Positions 1-7,675 of a stretch of DNA of 64,000 nucleotides are shown one piece after another. The notes beneath the pieces are model-generated. The model was given only the letters and a program-made list of their open reading frames with translations, ran no database searches and was not told the origin of the DNA. Within the stretch, counting starts at the first letter, position 1. Every line of letters begins with the position of its first letter. This stretch comes from Algoriphagus aestuarii (GTDB lineage: Bacteria > Bacteroidota > Bacteroidia > Cytophagales > Cyclobacteriaceae), in the NCBI GenBank assembly GCA_017051695.1, contig JAFIDK010000010.1, positions 1 to 64,000 on the forward strand. Reading direction: 5' to 3'. Position numbers and translations under genes: made by a program.

Positions 1-47
1 TAAGTATGCTGGACTATTACTCTAAATCAAGACCTGAGATTCAGTAA
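1..47 (+). CDS. C-terminal end of group II intron-encoded protein (partial)
   Basis: An open frame enters from the left edge and stops at a TAA at 45-47, immediately before a recognisable intron domain V. The last 14 residues end in SRPEIQ. Nothing in this short tail identifies a reverse transcriptase. The call rests on position only: intron-encoded reverse transcriptase/maturase genes usually end just upstream of domain V. The rest of the gene would lie outside the window. Confidence 0.4.
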   Translation, partial: SMLDYYSKSRPEIQ

Positions 48-126
48 ACCGCCGTATACGAGACCCGTACGTACGGTGGTGTGAGAGGCGCACCGTGGGC
101 TTATGGCTCACGGCCGTCTACTCGAT
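47..126 (+). mobile_element. 3' end of a group II intron (domains V and VI)
   Basis: Positions 47-80 form a 34-nt hairpin of the domain V type. The lower stem pairs ACCGCCGTA with TACGGTGGT (one G-T), followed by an upper stem TACG/CGTA and a two-base CG bulge on the 3' side. A CGC triad, which replaces AGC in several bacterial intron classes, lies at the base. It is followed by a domain VI-like stem (CCGTG at 93-97 with CACGG at 109-113, loop TTATG) and by CTACTCGAT at 118-126, a typical bacterial intron 3' end. The intron is on the plus strand, opposite to the neighbouring genes, and its end falls inside a sequence matching the attC-like repeat at 873-893. The intron class is not determinable from this fragment. 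Confidence 0.8.
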
Positions 127-141
127 TGGCGGGTCGTTTTT
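127..141. repeat. Half of an attC-like repeat interrupted by the group II intron
   Basis: TGGCGGGTCGTTTTT at 127-141 directly follows the stop codon of the gene at 142-738 (in gene orientation). It matches TGGCGTGTCGTTTTT, which follows the stop of the next gene at 900. The remainder of the repeat is missing because the intron end begins here. This suggests the intron inserted into the repeat. Confidence 0.55.
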
Positions 142-738
142 CTACTGTATCCAGCTTACTTCACACCAATCCAGCACCTTTTGTTGACTAAGTTTGATAA
201 AGTACCAACTGCCATATTCCAAATCATTCTTGCTAACCCTCAACCAGACGTAATCGTTGCCATTGTATGAAACTAAAGGCTCGACAGTCAAGTTGAATTT
301 AACAGGAAAAACAAGGTGATAAATCTTTTCTGCATAGAATCTTACAAATCCTCCTTTTAGGTCTTTATACTTTAGTTTCTTCTTACTTCTTATGTTTGCA
401 GGGATAGTCAATTTCCCTTCTACCTTATGTTGCGGCTTGAACACCTCGTTGCGGATTGCTTTTGATAACTCTAACCAATTCTTAGAATCTATTTTGATTT
501 TATTATTGGAATCACCTCTTGGGTCAACCTTGCATCTGTAAAATTCATCTAAGACTATGTGAGCCAATTCATTGTAGCTACTGTCAACTTTTTCAACTTG
601 GCCGTCATATCTAACTACAATTCCGCGCTTAATCGGTAAGATGTTGTTAGCATAAAAATCCAAGGCTTCTTGAGCTGGATTCTGCCCATAGCAAGTGGTG
701 GAAATTATTAATATTAAAAATAGTATTCCCTTTTTCAT
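142..738 (-). CDS. Secreted hypothetical protein, 198 aa
   Basis: I do not recognise the family. Residues 1-18 form a signal peptide ending in CYGQ, typical of exported Bacteroidota proteins. The mature part is hydrophilic with alternating short strands and many Lys and Tyr residues, including a run of basic residues near 118-123. The start codon lies about 10 bp from one attC-like repeat. The stop codon abuts another, now split by the group II intron. This gene-plus-repeat arrangement is what an integron cassette looks like. Confidence 0.65.
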   Translation of the reverse strand: MKKGILFLILIISTTCYGQNPAQEALDFYANNILPIKRGIVVRYDGQVEKVDSSYNELAHIVLDEFYRCKVDPRGDSNNKIKIDSKNWLELSKAIRNEVFKPQHKVEGKLTIPANIRSKKKLKYKDLKGGFVRFYAEKIYHLVFPVKFNLTVEPLVSYNGNDYVWLRVSKNDLEYGSWYFIKLSQQKVLDWCEVSWIQ

Positions 739-741
739 TTA

Positions 742-890
742 TTTAATGCCCGCCTACGGTTTGGCTATGGCAAGTGCGGGATTTCGAAGCCGCTTTCTTG
801 TCCGCCTACCGTAAGTTTGTTTAGTGGTAATATCTTCATCTATAAGCAGTCAACCCGCATTTGCTATAGCCGATGATGGCGTGTCGTTTT
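742..890. repeat. attC-like inverted repeat between two cassette-like genes
   Basis: GGCTATGGCAAGTGCGGG at 763-780 is the inverted complement of CCCGCATTTGCTATAGCC at 854-871 (16 of 18 Watson-Crick, two G-T). The outer arms also pair (CGCC near 751 with GGCG near 878), and about 73 bases separate the inner arms. The element fills the gap between the start of one gene and the stop of the next. Size, symmetry and placement match integron attC recombination sites of the long type. No integrase gene is in the window. Confidence 0.6.
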
Positions 891-899
891 TTTCTTCTT

Positions 900-1262
900 T
901 CAAAATTCAACGTTGTTGCTGTATCGAATGGCGTCAATTACCTGACTTTCCATTTTTTCTGTTTGTCCGACCCAAATTGATTTTTTGTGATTTGGGTAGT
1001 CCCAAGTAAAAACATGAACTATCGAGTCAGTCAGGATTTCCTTCTTATTTAAAATTCCACCATCAAACTCGTTTAAATTGTCGTTGATGTTAATTGTGTA
1101 GTTTCTGTCTGGGTCTGTCCGAAAATAAATTTTGTGAGCATAGTCGTAATTATGTCCGATCAGTTCGTCAATTGCCTCGACTGGTTTGTTCCAAATGTCG
1201 AAATACCAAGAGGCAGTCAGTCCGATAATTATAATTGAGAATATGACTATTAGTTTCTTCAT
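900..1262 (-). CDS. Small membrane-anchored hypothetical protein, 120 aa
   Basis: The family is not recognised. Residues 3-21 are hydrophobic (IVIFSIIIIGLTASWYF) and act as a signal anchor or uncleaved signal. The remainder is a soluble domain with acidic and aromatic residues. The stop codon sits about 9 bases from the attC-like repeat at 742-890, and the start is about 10 bases from AATGCACGCCAAC at 1271-1283. That sequence resembles the AATGCCCGCCTAC next to the preceding gene's start. The gene is therefore placed as a cassette would be. Confidence 0.65.
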   Translation of the reverse strand: MKKLIVIFSIIIIGLTASWYFDIWNKPVEAIDELIGHNYDYAHKIYFRTDPDRNYTININDNLNEFDGGILNKKEILTDSIVHVFTWDYPNHKKSIWVGQTEKMESQVIDAIRYSNNVEF

Positions 1263-1270
1263 TTTTCAAA

Positions 1271-1350
1271 TGCACGCCAACACTTGTATAAACCCCAGTC
1301 CTACTTTCTATTGCGTATATATCTGCATTGTCCACAGGGGTATTCGGTCT
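1271..1350. repeat. Possible third, diverged attC-like element
   Basis: The segment starts with AATGCACGCCAACACTTG, like the end of the repeat at 745-760. It contains a short inverted pair ACCCCAGT / ACAGGGGT (about 1294-1301 and 1333-1340, 7 of 8 paired). The outer right arm is not evident, so it may be a degenerate or truncated site at the border of the array. Confidence 0.35.
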
Positions 1351-1476
1351 TGCTTAAACCAAATTAAGAATTTCGGTGATAACTTCCTTGGGGATATTGA
1401 ATAGTTCGAAAATTATTTTCCTACTTAATAAAGTGCCTTGGATGACTTTGAGGAATTACAAATTCTCAACAATAAA

Positions 1477-1515
1477 AAAAGCCCAAACCCGATTTTATTC
1501 AGGTTTGGGCTTTTA
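1477..1515 (-). terminator. Rho-independent terminator, probably bidirectional
   Basis: AAGCCCAAACC at about 1479-1489 pairs with GGTTTGGGCTT at about 1502-1512 around a 12-base AT-rich loop. There is a T-run on the minus-strand side (AAAAAAA at 1474-1480 on plus). It lies just past the stop of the S8 peptidase gene. Confidence 0.85.
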
Positions 1516-1534
1516 GCTTTTTATAAGAAGGGTA

Positions 1535-3169
1535 TTACAAACTCACCTTTCCATTTGCCACTTCACTAGCCAAAATCAAGGCATTGTATAAATTCGCAAT
1601 TCTTCCTGATTTGGAGATTTCTGAGAAGGACTTTTCTGATCCTTCAGGTCCACCTACACGAACTTTCACCGCAGGTGAAACTCCAGACTCCATAATGATC
1701 TTTTTCACTTGAGATGCACTCAGATCCGGAAAATAGGAACGGATCATCGCAGCCAATCCTGCCACTGCAGGAGCAGCCATAGAAGTACCGCCTTGGAATT
1801 CATACCTATCGTTTGGCATGGTAGAATAAATCTCGTCCCCTGGAGCAAAGATGTCCACATTTTCCTTTCCATAATTAGAGAATATGGCGACCATATTTTC
1901 TCCAAACATTGGTGACAAAGCTCCCACTGTCAAATAAGTATCAACCAGTTCCTGAGAATTAGAAACAGGATGGTCATTTGGGAAATTTGGGTTCTCGGGT
2001 GAATCCAAATCAATACCGTCATTTCCTGCTGCATGGACGAAGAGTACATCTTTCGAAGCGGCATATTTCAATGCCTCATAAACCCATTCTGAATTCGGAG
2101 AGAAGCTCTTTCCAAAGCTGGCGTTGATCACTTTTGCACCATTATCGGCAGCATATCGGATCGCAAGGGCAATGTCCTTGTCGTATTCATCTCCATTGGG
2201 AACAGCTCTGACGGACATGATTTTAACCTGACTTGCCACGCCGTCCACACCTTTTTTATTATTTCTAGTGGCAGCGATAATGCCAGCCACATGCGAACCA
2301 TGGCTTTCATCAGAAACTCGATTCATCGGATTTCCATTGCCATAATCCTGATCTGAATAATCATATGGATCATCCCCAACCGGTGTCCTGCCATTGAAAT
2401 CCACATTGAGGTTATAGTTTACTTGGGTTTCATAATATTTGATTCCCTCTTGTAGATCTTTGATTGCTTCTGGAACTTCCTGGCCCATACTGATCACTTG
2501 CATCAGCATGCCAACGGTTCTTTCTTCCATTGTGTTTTTTGGCTGATATTGTTCCAAGTCAGCAATTGAGTAAAACTCCTTTCCAAGGGCAGACTTGATG
2601 TTTTTATCTGTGGCAATCACCAAAGCAGCAATCTGCTTCAGTTGGGGTAGTGCCGCTCTCGCTTCAGGTAGTTTTTCATTCAATTTTTCTTTGGCAGCAT
2701 TCTGATAGGCTTCGTCTCCGATATTGAGGCGAAGGATCCGCGCCATTTCCATTTGCTCATTATAGGATTCACCTAGGAAATTATACCCATGGATATCATC
2801 TATATAGCCATTTCCGTCATTATCGATGCCATCTCCCGGTTTTTCTCCTGGATTAGTCCAGAGCACATCTTTGATGTCTTCATGATCCAAGTCGATTCCA
2901 GAATCAATGACAGCAACGATCACCGATTCCCCTTTCCTTTTTTTCAAAAGTTCGGTGTAAGCGCGGTCCACGCTCATGCCTGGAATGGTGTCTTTTTGTA
3001 AGTCCAGATGCCCCCAATGTCTGGATTCTTTTTCTGTCAGTTCGGCAACTTTGGGGCTGGTGTTGGTATAACTGATTGGCGGAGCAGTGATTAAGGAGGA
3101 GGAATTACATCCCATGACCATCAGGCCTACTCCAAGTCCTGCCATCAATTGGATTTTGCTTCTAATCAT
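1535..3169 (-). CDS. Subtilisin-like S8 serine protease, lipoprotein
   Basis: The preferred start is the ATG at 3169, since it gives a lipoprotein signal peptide with lipobox VMGC about 20 residues in. A longer frame runs to 3280 but adds an unconvincing leader. Numbering from that longer frame, the catalytic triad is Asp126 (VIDSGIDLDHED), His327 (HGSHVAG) and Ser500 (GGTSMAAP), with the oxyanion Asn419 in AAGNDG. Between Asp and His lies an unusually long stretch. It holds a calcium-loop-like DNDGNGYIDD (153-162) and then a largely helical insertion (about 170-295). The protein is probably anchored to the outer membrane or periplasmic face and degrades proteins. It is followed by a strong terminator. 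Confidence 0.9.
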   Translation of the reverse strand: MIRSKIQLMAGLGVGLMVMGCNSSSLITAPPISYTNTSPKVAELTEKESRHWGHLDLQKDTIPGMSVDRAYTELLKKRKGESVIVAVIDSGIDLDHEDIKDVLWTNPGEKPGDGIDNDGNGYIDDIHGYNFLGESYNEQMEMARILRLNIGDEAYQNAAKEKLNEKLPEARAALPQLKQIAALVIATDKNIKSALGKEFYSIADLEQYQPKNTMEERTVGMLMQVISMGQEVPEAIKDLQEGIKYYETQVNYNLNVDFNGRTPVGDDPYDYSDQDYGNGNPMNRVSDESHGSHVAGIIAATRNNKKGVDGVASQVKIMSVRAVPNGDEYDKDIALAIRYAADNGAKVINASFGKSFSPNSEWVYEALKYAASKDVLFVHAAGNDGIDLDSPENPNFPNDHPVSNSQELVDTYLTVGALSPMFGENMVAIFSNYGKENVDIFAPGDEIYSTMPNDRYEFQGGTSMAAPAVAGLAAMIRSYFPDLSASQVKKIIMESGVSPAVKVRVGGPEGSEKSFSEISKSGRIANLYNALILASEVANGKVSL

Positions 3170-3298
3170 AGCTAAATGTAACGCTAGGCTTTGGAAAAAA
3201 GAGTGGAAATTTTTGTTAAAATTAGTGAAGTAATCTATGTTTTTTTTAAGTGGATCAATCAGGATTGTATCCGATAGCACAGGTTTTTTTAATAAATT

Positions 3299-4459
3299 TT
3301 ACTGGTTCTTTTTTAAGCTTTCAATCCGCATTCTAGCGTGCTCATTATTGGGATTTAAACGAAGGGACTTTTCATAATTTTCAATAGCTAGTGCTACATT
3401 TCCCAATTCCTCATAAGCTTCTCCTAAGCTATCGAAGGCATTATATGAACCTGGGTAATTTTCAGTGTTTAGAAGAAAGAATGCCAAAGCCTTTGATTTT
3501 TCCTCTTCGACTCTGCTTTGGAGTTTACTATACCCAATTCGGTTTACGAGATTTTCAGGAGGGTCAAAGGACCAGGAAAGCCTTTGAGAAATTTCCTCAA
3601 AATGCTCGGTAAGTTGATCCAAACTTTCTACATCTCTGTAAGAAATGCCATAGCCTTCAAAGATGCTGGATAGGCCATGATGAAAAGCAGGGATGGGCAC
3701 TGAACTATGATCTTCATTTTCGAAGTACTCCAATGTTGCCGGAAATTCTCCAGCAACTTTACTATTCAATGCTTCATACAAACGCACATGCCGGTCCCGG
3801 TTTCGGATATTTCTCTTACCCCAATTTGCTGTTGCGAGATAGAGATATCTATCAAAAGAATTAGGAGTAACAGCCTCTAATTTTTTATCCATCGTAGGTG
3901 CATCCCAAGAACCGAAACTTGGATCTATCGCTAGAAATGAATTGAAAATAGTATTTTCCTTCATGTAGGCATGAGTTGCGAGTAAGCCGCCCAATGAATG
4001 CCCAAAAAGTATTCTGTAAGGTGCTGTTTTGTACTCTTGATCTAGTTTGGGAATGAGTTCTTTTTCCAGAAAATCCAAAAAATCATCTCCACCTCCAAAA
4101 TCATTTTCCCGCGCAGTCACTATTTTATCAGGTGTAAAATCCCGGGTTCTACTCACATTTTGGATCCCAACGACAATCATTTCCGGAACCCTACCGATTC
4201 TCCCCATGTAATTTACCGTGCTGCTAATGGCATGAAAGAAGGAACTTCTATCCAAAACAATCAGTATCGGATACTTTTTATAGTTAGATTCTTCATCGCT
4301 ATAAGATTCAGGAAAACTGACCCAATATTCTCTTTTTTCCTCTAAAATTTCGGAATGAAAACTGTGTTTGCTGCCTAGCTGAATGGATTGGTTTTCTTGT
4401 GATTTTACTTCGTTGATTCCAAGTAAGAAGATGATCAGTGCGAGTAAATTTTTAAGCAT
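3299..4459 (-). CDS. Secreted alpha/beta-hydrolase esterase with C-terminal TPR
   Basis: A signal peptide (LLALIIFLLGINEVKSQ) precedes a domain of the putative-esterase family (COG2819, esterase D/IroE-like). The nucleophile elbow is GHSLGG near residue 155, with a downstream Asp and the histidine of EDHSS near 250. The last 50 residues form a TPR unit (AFDSLGEAYEELGN, AIENYEKSLRLNPNN). Such proteins hydrolyse esters of siderophores or other small molecules in the periplasm. The substrate here cannot be told. It is transcribed with the flanking minus-strand genes but with gaps, so an operon is uncertain. Confidence 0.85.
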   Translation of the reverse strand: MLKNLLALIIFLLGINEVKSQENQSIQLGSKHSFHSEILEEKREYWVSFPESYSDEESNYKKYPILIVLDRSSFFHAISSTVNYMGRIGRVPEMIVVGIQNVSRTRDFTPDKIVTARENDFGGGDDFLDFLEKELIPKLDQEYKTAPYRILFGHSLGGLLATHAYMKENTIFNSFLAIDPSFGSWDAPTMDKKLEAVTPNSFDRYLYLATANWGKRNIRNRDRHVRLYEALNSKVAGEFPATLEYFENEDHSSVPIPAFHHGLSSIFEGYGISYRDVESLDQLTEHFEEISQRLSWSFDPPENLVNRIGYSKLQSRVEEEKSKALAFFLLNTENYPGSYNAFDSLGEAYEELGNVALAIENYEKSLRLNPNNEHARMRIESLKKNQ

Positions 4460-4600
4460 AGAATTAATTCAGGTTTTCTTTTCAGCCCTTAAGAAAAGAC
4501 ACAAAATTTATTTTATTCTTATCCTGTACGTTTTTTTGGAGAAGGTAGGTTTTGAAACCCAAAAAAACAGACTATCGATTTTACTTTGATGGATAATTTC

Positions 4601-5386
4601 TCAGACCCTCTTCATATCTCTGTAGCGTGCGTTAAATATCAAAAATATGCCATAGATAGTCAGGCCAAGAGCAACCAAGGACAATACAAACGTCCCGAAT
4701 TCATTTTGAAGAAAACCAAAAGCTTCCTTGGTACTTCCTGCCTCCTCAGAATTGTAGTAGAAAGCGGCCCGATAAGTTAAAAACGCGATCACTCCAATGA
4801 CAATTCCCCTAGAGGTATGACCAATTTTCCCAAGGGTGATCATCAGTTTCTGTAGTTTGGGATCCAGATTTTGGGCTTTCACTTTCTTATTGTACAATTC
4901 AGTATAGGCAATGACCATTTGAAAAATGGCTCTTCCCAAAAAGATAGTAGCGATGATGATGACAATCAATTGCCCAAATGACTTGCTTAAGGCTGTTTCT
5001 ATAAGGGTTTGCTGACTGTCTCCAGGTTTGCTTCCGGATCCTATCAGTATCGTAAAAGCTGAAAAAGCCATGAGACCGTAAAAAAGGCCACTGGAAAAGA
5101 ACCCAATCCGGTTTCCTATTCCTTTCAGATCTTTCCCTTCTTTGTCAGGATCCATAATGGCCTGATAAAAGCGCCAAAATACATAAGCCACCAGTCCAAC
5201 TGTAGCAATCCCGAGCAAAATGGTTCCCCCGATGTTATCTTTTAAAAATTGCAAAGCATCATCGCTTCCTGATTTTGACCCTCCAGAACCGATAGCTGCC
5301 ATAAAAGTTAGTGCCCCAATCAAAGTGTAGACAAAACCCTTGGTGGCAATTCCAAATCGGGCAATCGTCTCTTTGTTAAAATCCAT
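4601..5386 (-). CDS. DUF1206 family membrane protein
   Basis: 261 residues contain three similar units, each with two transmembrane helices. The units open with FGIATKGFVYTLIGALTF (10-27), GIGNRIGFFSSGLFYGLMAFSA (about 87-108) and LGKIGHTSRGIVIGVIAFLTY (about 185-205). This threefold internal repeat with GxxxRG/KG openings is the hallmark of DUF1206. The function is unknown. It stands alone with a 70-bp gap to the next gene. The start ATG at 5386 gives a short hydrophilic N-terminus before helix 1, as expected. Confidence 0.85.
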   Translation of the reverse strand: MDFNKETIARFGIATKGFVYTLIGALTFMAAIGSGGSKSGSDDALQFLKDNIGGTILLGIATVGLVAYVFWRFYQAIMDPDKEGKDLKGIGNRIGFFSSGLFYGLMAFSAFTILIGSGSKPGDSQQTLIETALSKSFGQLIVIIIATIFLGRAIFQMVIAYTELYNKKVKAQNLDPKLQKLMITLGKIGHTSRGIVIGVIAFLTYRAAFYYNSEEAGSTKEAFGFLQNEFGTFVLSLVALGLTIYGIFLIFNARYRDMKRV

Positions 5387-5521
5387 TAGTCCTTTTAAAT
5401 AATGCCCGATATAGCAAGTAATCTATCTAATATAAAAGATTTTGAAAAGAAGGTGACTAGGAAATAGGCTTGGCGGTTTTGCGGGCAGTGCGAGGATTCA
5501 TGTTCTGGGCAAATAACTTCA

Positions 5522-5612
5522 AGTAAAAAGTGTGAAAGTTCAGTATTCAACTATAAAAAATCAGAAAAATTAAAGGGTGTAGTCTCTCGAATTTTTGCGA
5601 GAACTACACCTT
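5522..5612 (-). terminator. Repeat-borne hairpin terminator, copy 1
   Basis: GGTGTAGT at 5576 pairs with ACTACACC ending at 5610, with a second inner stem CTCTCG/GCGAG. On the minus strand it is followed by a T-rich stretch, so it can end transcription from the gene at 5649. The adjoining 60 bases (5522-5582) are about 80% alike to 7569-7627, the flank of the terminator behind the eCIS operon. Confidence 0.7.
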
Positions 5613-5648
5613 GCAGGAAAGGCAACCATTTAGCCACACAGATCTGAA

Positions 5649-6287
5649 TCAGTCCCCTACCTTATCCACATTAATTTTCTCAATCTGCAAGGGCTGATAC
5701 TTGACATAATAATTCTCATAACCTGCAATAATGGGACTTATTTTTATCTCATTTGATGAGGCCAAAAAATCAAACATCAACTCATTAAATTGATAATTGA
5801 TATACCATGTATCATTATACCTACCCGCGATATTGGTCATTACTTTTTTATTTCTGTAGGCGCCTGGTTTTAATTGAATGGTGACGCGATACCGATTACC
5901 CATTTCAGGTCTGAACCGTAAAACCAAATACCTCATTTCAGGTAGAAATCCTGCCATGCCATTATTTAATCTTGGATAGTACTTGTTTTCCGGATGTACA
6001 TCAATGGTTGTCTGGTCGGACCTATACCACCCAAAATATTCAGCGACATACATATCCTTATCCTTCAATTTTTGTGCTGTGATTTCCCAGGACTCGTTGG
6101 GCTTCAAGTTTAACAAGTCATTTCTGTTAACTGTAAGTGCTGGAATGCTTGCAATACCCTTTGAATCGAGCTTTTTCAATTGTGCATTCGAGATTCGATT
6201 TGACGGAGTCACCCGAATATCAATAGGTTTTATATTCAGATTTTTGCTACCGATTTTTCCAATGTTTCCAAACTGTTTCTTTGACAT
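5649..6287 (-). CDS. Hypothetical protein, 212 aa, downstream of eCIS operon
   Basis: The family is not recognised. The ATG at 6287 (MSKKQFGNIGKIG) is preferred over an upstream in-frame start at 6350 because it follows a gene-free AT-rich gap and begins with a plausible polar N-terminus. There is no signal peptide or membrane segment. The C-terminal half is rich in Tyr, Arg and Asn with alternating hydrophobic positions (RYLVLRFRPEMGNRYRVTIQL), suggesting a beta-rich fold. It shares terminator-type repeats with the end of the eCIS operon, but no sequence feature ties it to that system. Confidence 0.6.
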   Translation of the reverse strand: MSKKQFGNIGKIGSKNLNIKPIDIRVTPSNRISNAQLKKLDSKGIASIPALTVNRNDLLNLKPNESWEITAQKLKDKDMYVAEYFGWYRSDQTTIDVHPENKYYPRLNNGMAGFLPEMRYLVLRFRPEMGNRYRVTIQLKPGAYRNKKVMTNIAGRYNDTWYINYQFNELMFDFLASSNEIKISPIIAGYENYYVKYQPLQIEKINVDKVGD

Positions 6288-6441
6288 AATAAGCGTGTTT
6301 AAAAATTGACTTGGATAAATCGTATCCTGATTGGATACCATTCTTTCCAAGTTTCCTGTCTAAATAAGATAGCCTATTTATTCTGTCTATGCAAAATTTT
6401 AGGACTTAGAATATCTTCTATGGTATTGGTATTCAGTGGTT

Positions 6442-6684
6442 TTAAGAATATTTATTAATCCTGATTGCAAGTAAAAGGATTAAAATAATACTAACGATTC
6501 CTATAGTGATGTGAATGAACCCATTAAGAATAATTTCCGAGGGATGACTTTTCTTATCTCCTTTATAAATTTCTTTAAAGGTGAGAGATTTCTTTCCAAC
6601 CAATGGATAAAGAATTTTTTGAAATAAGTAAACCAAGAAAGCTCCCCAATACTCAAAAATTATAGATCCGATGAAATTGTCCAT
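6442..6684 (-). CDS. Small membrane protein, 80 aa
   Basis: Two hydrophobic segments are visible, at about residues 8-27 (IIFEYWGAFLVYLFQKILYP) and 53-73 (NGFIHITIGIVSIILILLLA), separated by a basic, polar loop. The family is unknown. It lies between the hypothetical gene at 5649 and the frameshifted beta-barrel gene. It shows no toxin-antitoxin partner. Confidence 0.55.
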   Translation of the reverse strand: MDNFIGSIIFEYWGAFLVYLFQKILYPLVGKKSLTFKEIYKGDKKSHPSEIILNGFIHITIGIVSIILILLLAIRINKYS

Positions 6685-6774
6685 TTCTTAAAATTCAATT
6701 CAAGCTCTAATATGAAAAGCTCTCGTTTTCGAAAATAATTAATTCGTAAGAATTAAAACATAAGAAGATAGTAT

Positions 6775-6795
6775 GGTGTAGTTTCAAACTACACC
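6775..6795 (-). terminator. Perfect palindrome, probable terminator, copy 2
   Basis: A perfect 10-bp stem, GGTGTAGTTT and AAACTACACC, with a one-base centre lies 58 bases past the stop of the beta-barrel gene. The arm sequence is the same as in the hairpin at 5576-5610. The T-run is poor, so termination is less certain than for the other copies. Confidence 0.5.
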
Positions 6796-6853
6796 TAGGG
6801 GGTAAGTAAATCAAAAGGATAGATAGGTTTTCTGAAAGCTATACCTAAAGAAG

Positions 6854-7425
6854 CTAAAAGCTCTTTCCTATACTGAGTTTGAAGATTCGATTGTAAACGG
6901 AATCAGAAAATTCACTGACGTTGGCAAGGCCATGTTCGTAAGTAGTCTGAATATTCATTTGACTCCTTAGATTGAAACAAAAACCTACTACTGCCGCAAA
7001 GTCAGACCCTTTCCACAGGTCACGTGTATCATTTCCGTCAATGGTTACTTTATTGTCACCATTTCCAAAAATAAGTGCTGAAGACATAAGAATAGAAGGT
7101 TGTGCTCCAGCCAGGATAAAGAAATTACCGGCATCTTGATATTTCAAAAGCAAAGGGAAATACAGATAGCCGTTTCGGATGCTGGTAGTAGTTCCTGCCT
7201 CCGTACCTTTAGAACCTTTGGTTGCAAATTGAATCCCCGGCTCGAACTGTAAAGTCTCAGATAACCTCCTAGATGGAATCCAACCTTGAATTCAGATCCA
7301 TCTCCACCTTCTTCCCCTCCGAATGTCGTGAAGCTTGGCCCTCCTCGGAGTCCAAAGGTTAGGTCTTGAGCCTGCAGGCTAAATGAAAGGAGGAAAGCAA
7401 TTAAAACTAAAAGAAGATTGCGCAT
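6854..7425 (-). pseudogene. Outer-membrane beta-barrel protein (PorT-like), frameshifted
   Basis: A signal peptide (MRNLLLVLIAFLLSFSLQAQ) and first strands (FGLRGGPSFTTF) read from 7425. The frame then breaks near 7250-7262, after GGYL. Shifting by one base restores LQFEPGIQFATKGSKG, SIRNGYLYFPLLLKYQD and the final strand FKLSIGKSF. Together the two parts give about 190 residues, the normal size of the OMP_b-brl_2/PorT-like family. One base appears to be missing in or next to CTGAG just before ACTTTACAG (minus strand). This is either a real inactivating deletion or a sequencing error. Confidence 0.75.
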
Positions 7426-7568
7426 AAAGAGTGGGTTTATTGAATGTCAAATCGGGAAAATGAAAAATTGATGAATTATACTCTTAGGTACTTACGATTG
7501 CACTACCTATAAGTTTGGAGCATTTCCCAAAAAATGAGGGCGATTAGAGTTCTGAGTCTAAAGATCTA

Positions 7569-7643
7569 GGTAAAAAGAGTAAGGGTTCAGTATTCAGGGA
7601 TAGAAATTCAGAAAAATAAAAAGGTGTTTTGAGAACGCACCTA
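7569..7643 (-). terminator. Repeat-borne hairpin terminator after the eCIS operon, copy 3
   Basis: On the minus strand AGGTG and CACCT frame a loop and are followed by TTTTTATTTTT, a good intrinsic terminator about 30 bases past the last operon gene. The flank at 7569-7627 is about 80% alike to 5522-5582. Confidence 0.7.
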
Positions 7644-7675
7644 GCTGGAGAGAAAAGAGAGACTAACCAAATCAA

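Noticed and set aside
824-1009. 61-aa plus-strand frame over the attC-like repeat
   Set aside because: It overlaps the repeat and the opposite-strand gene at 900-1262 and has no coding character.
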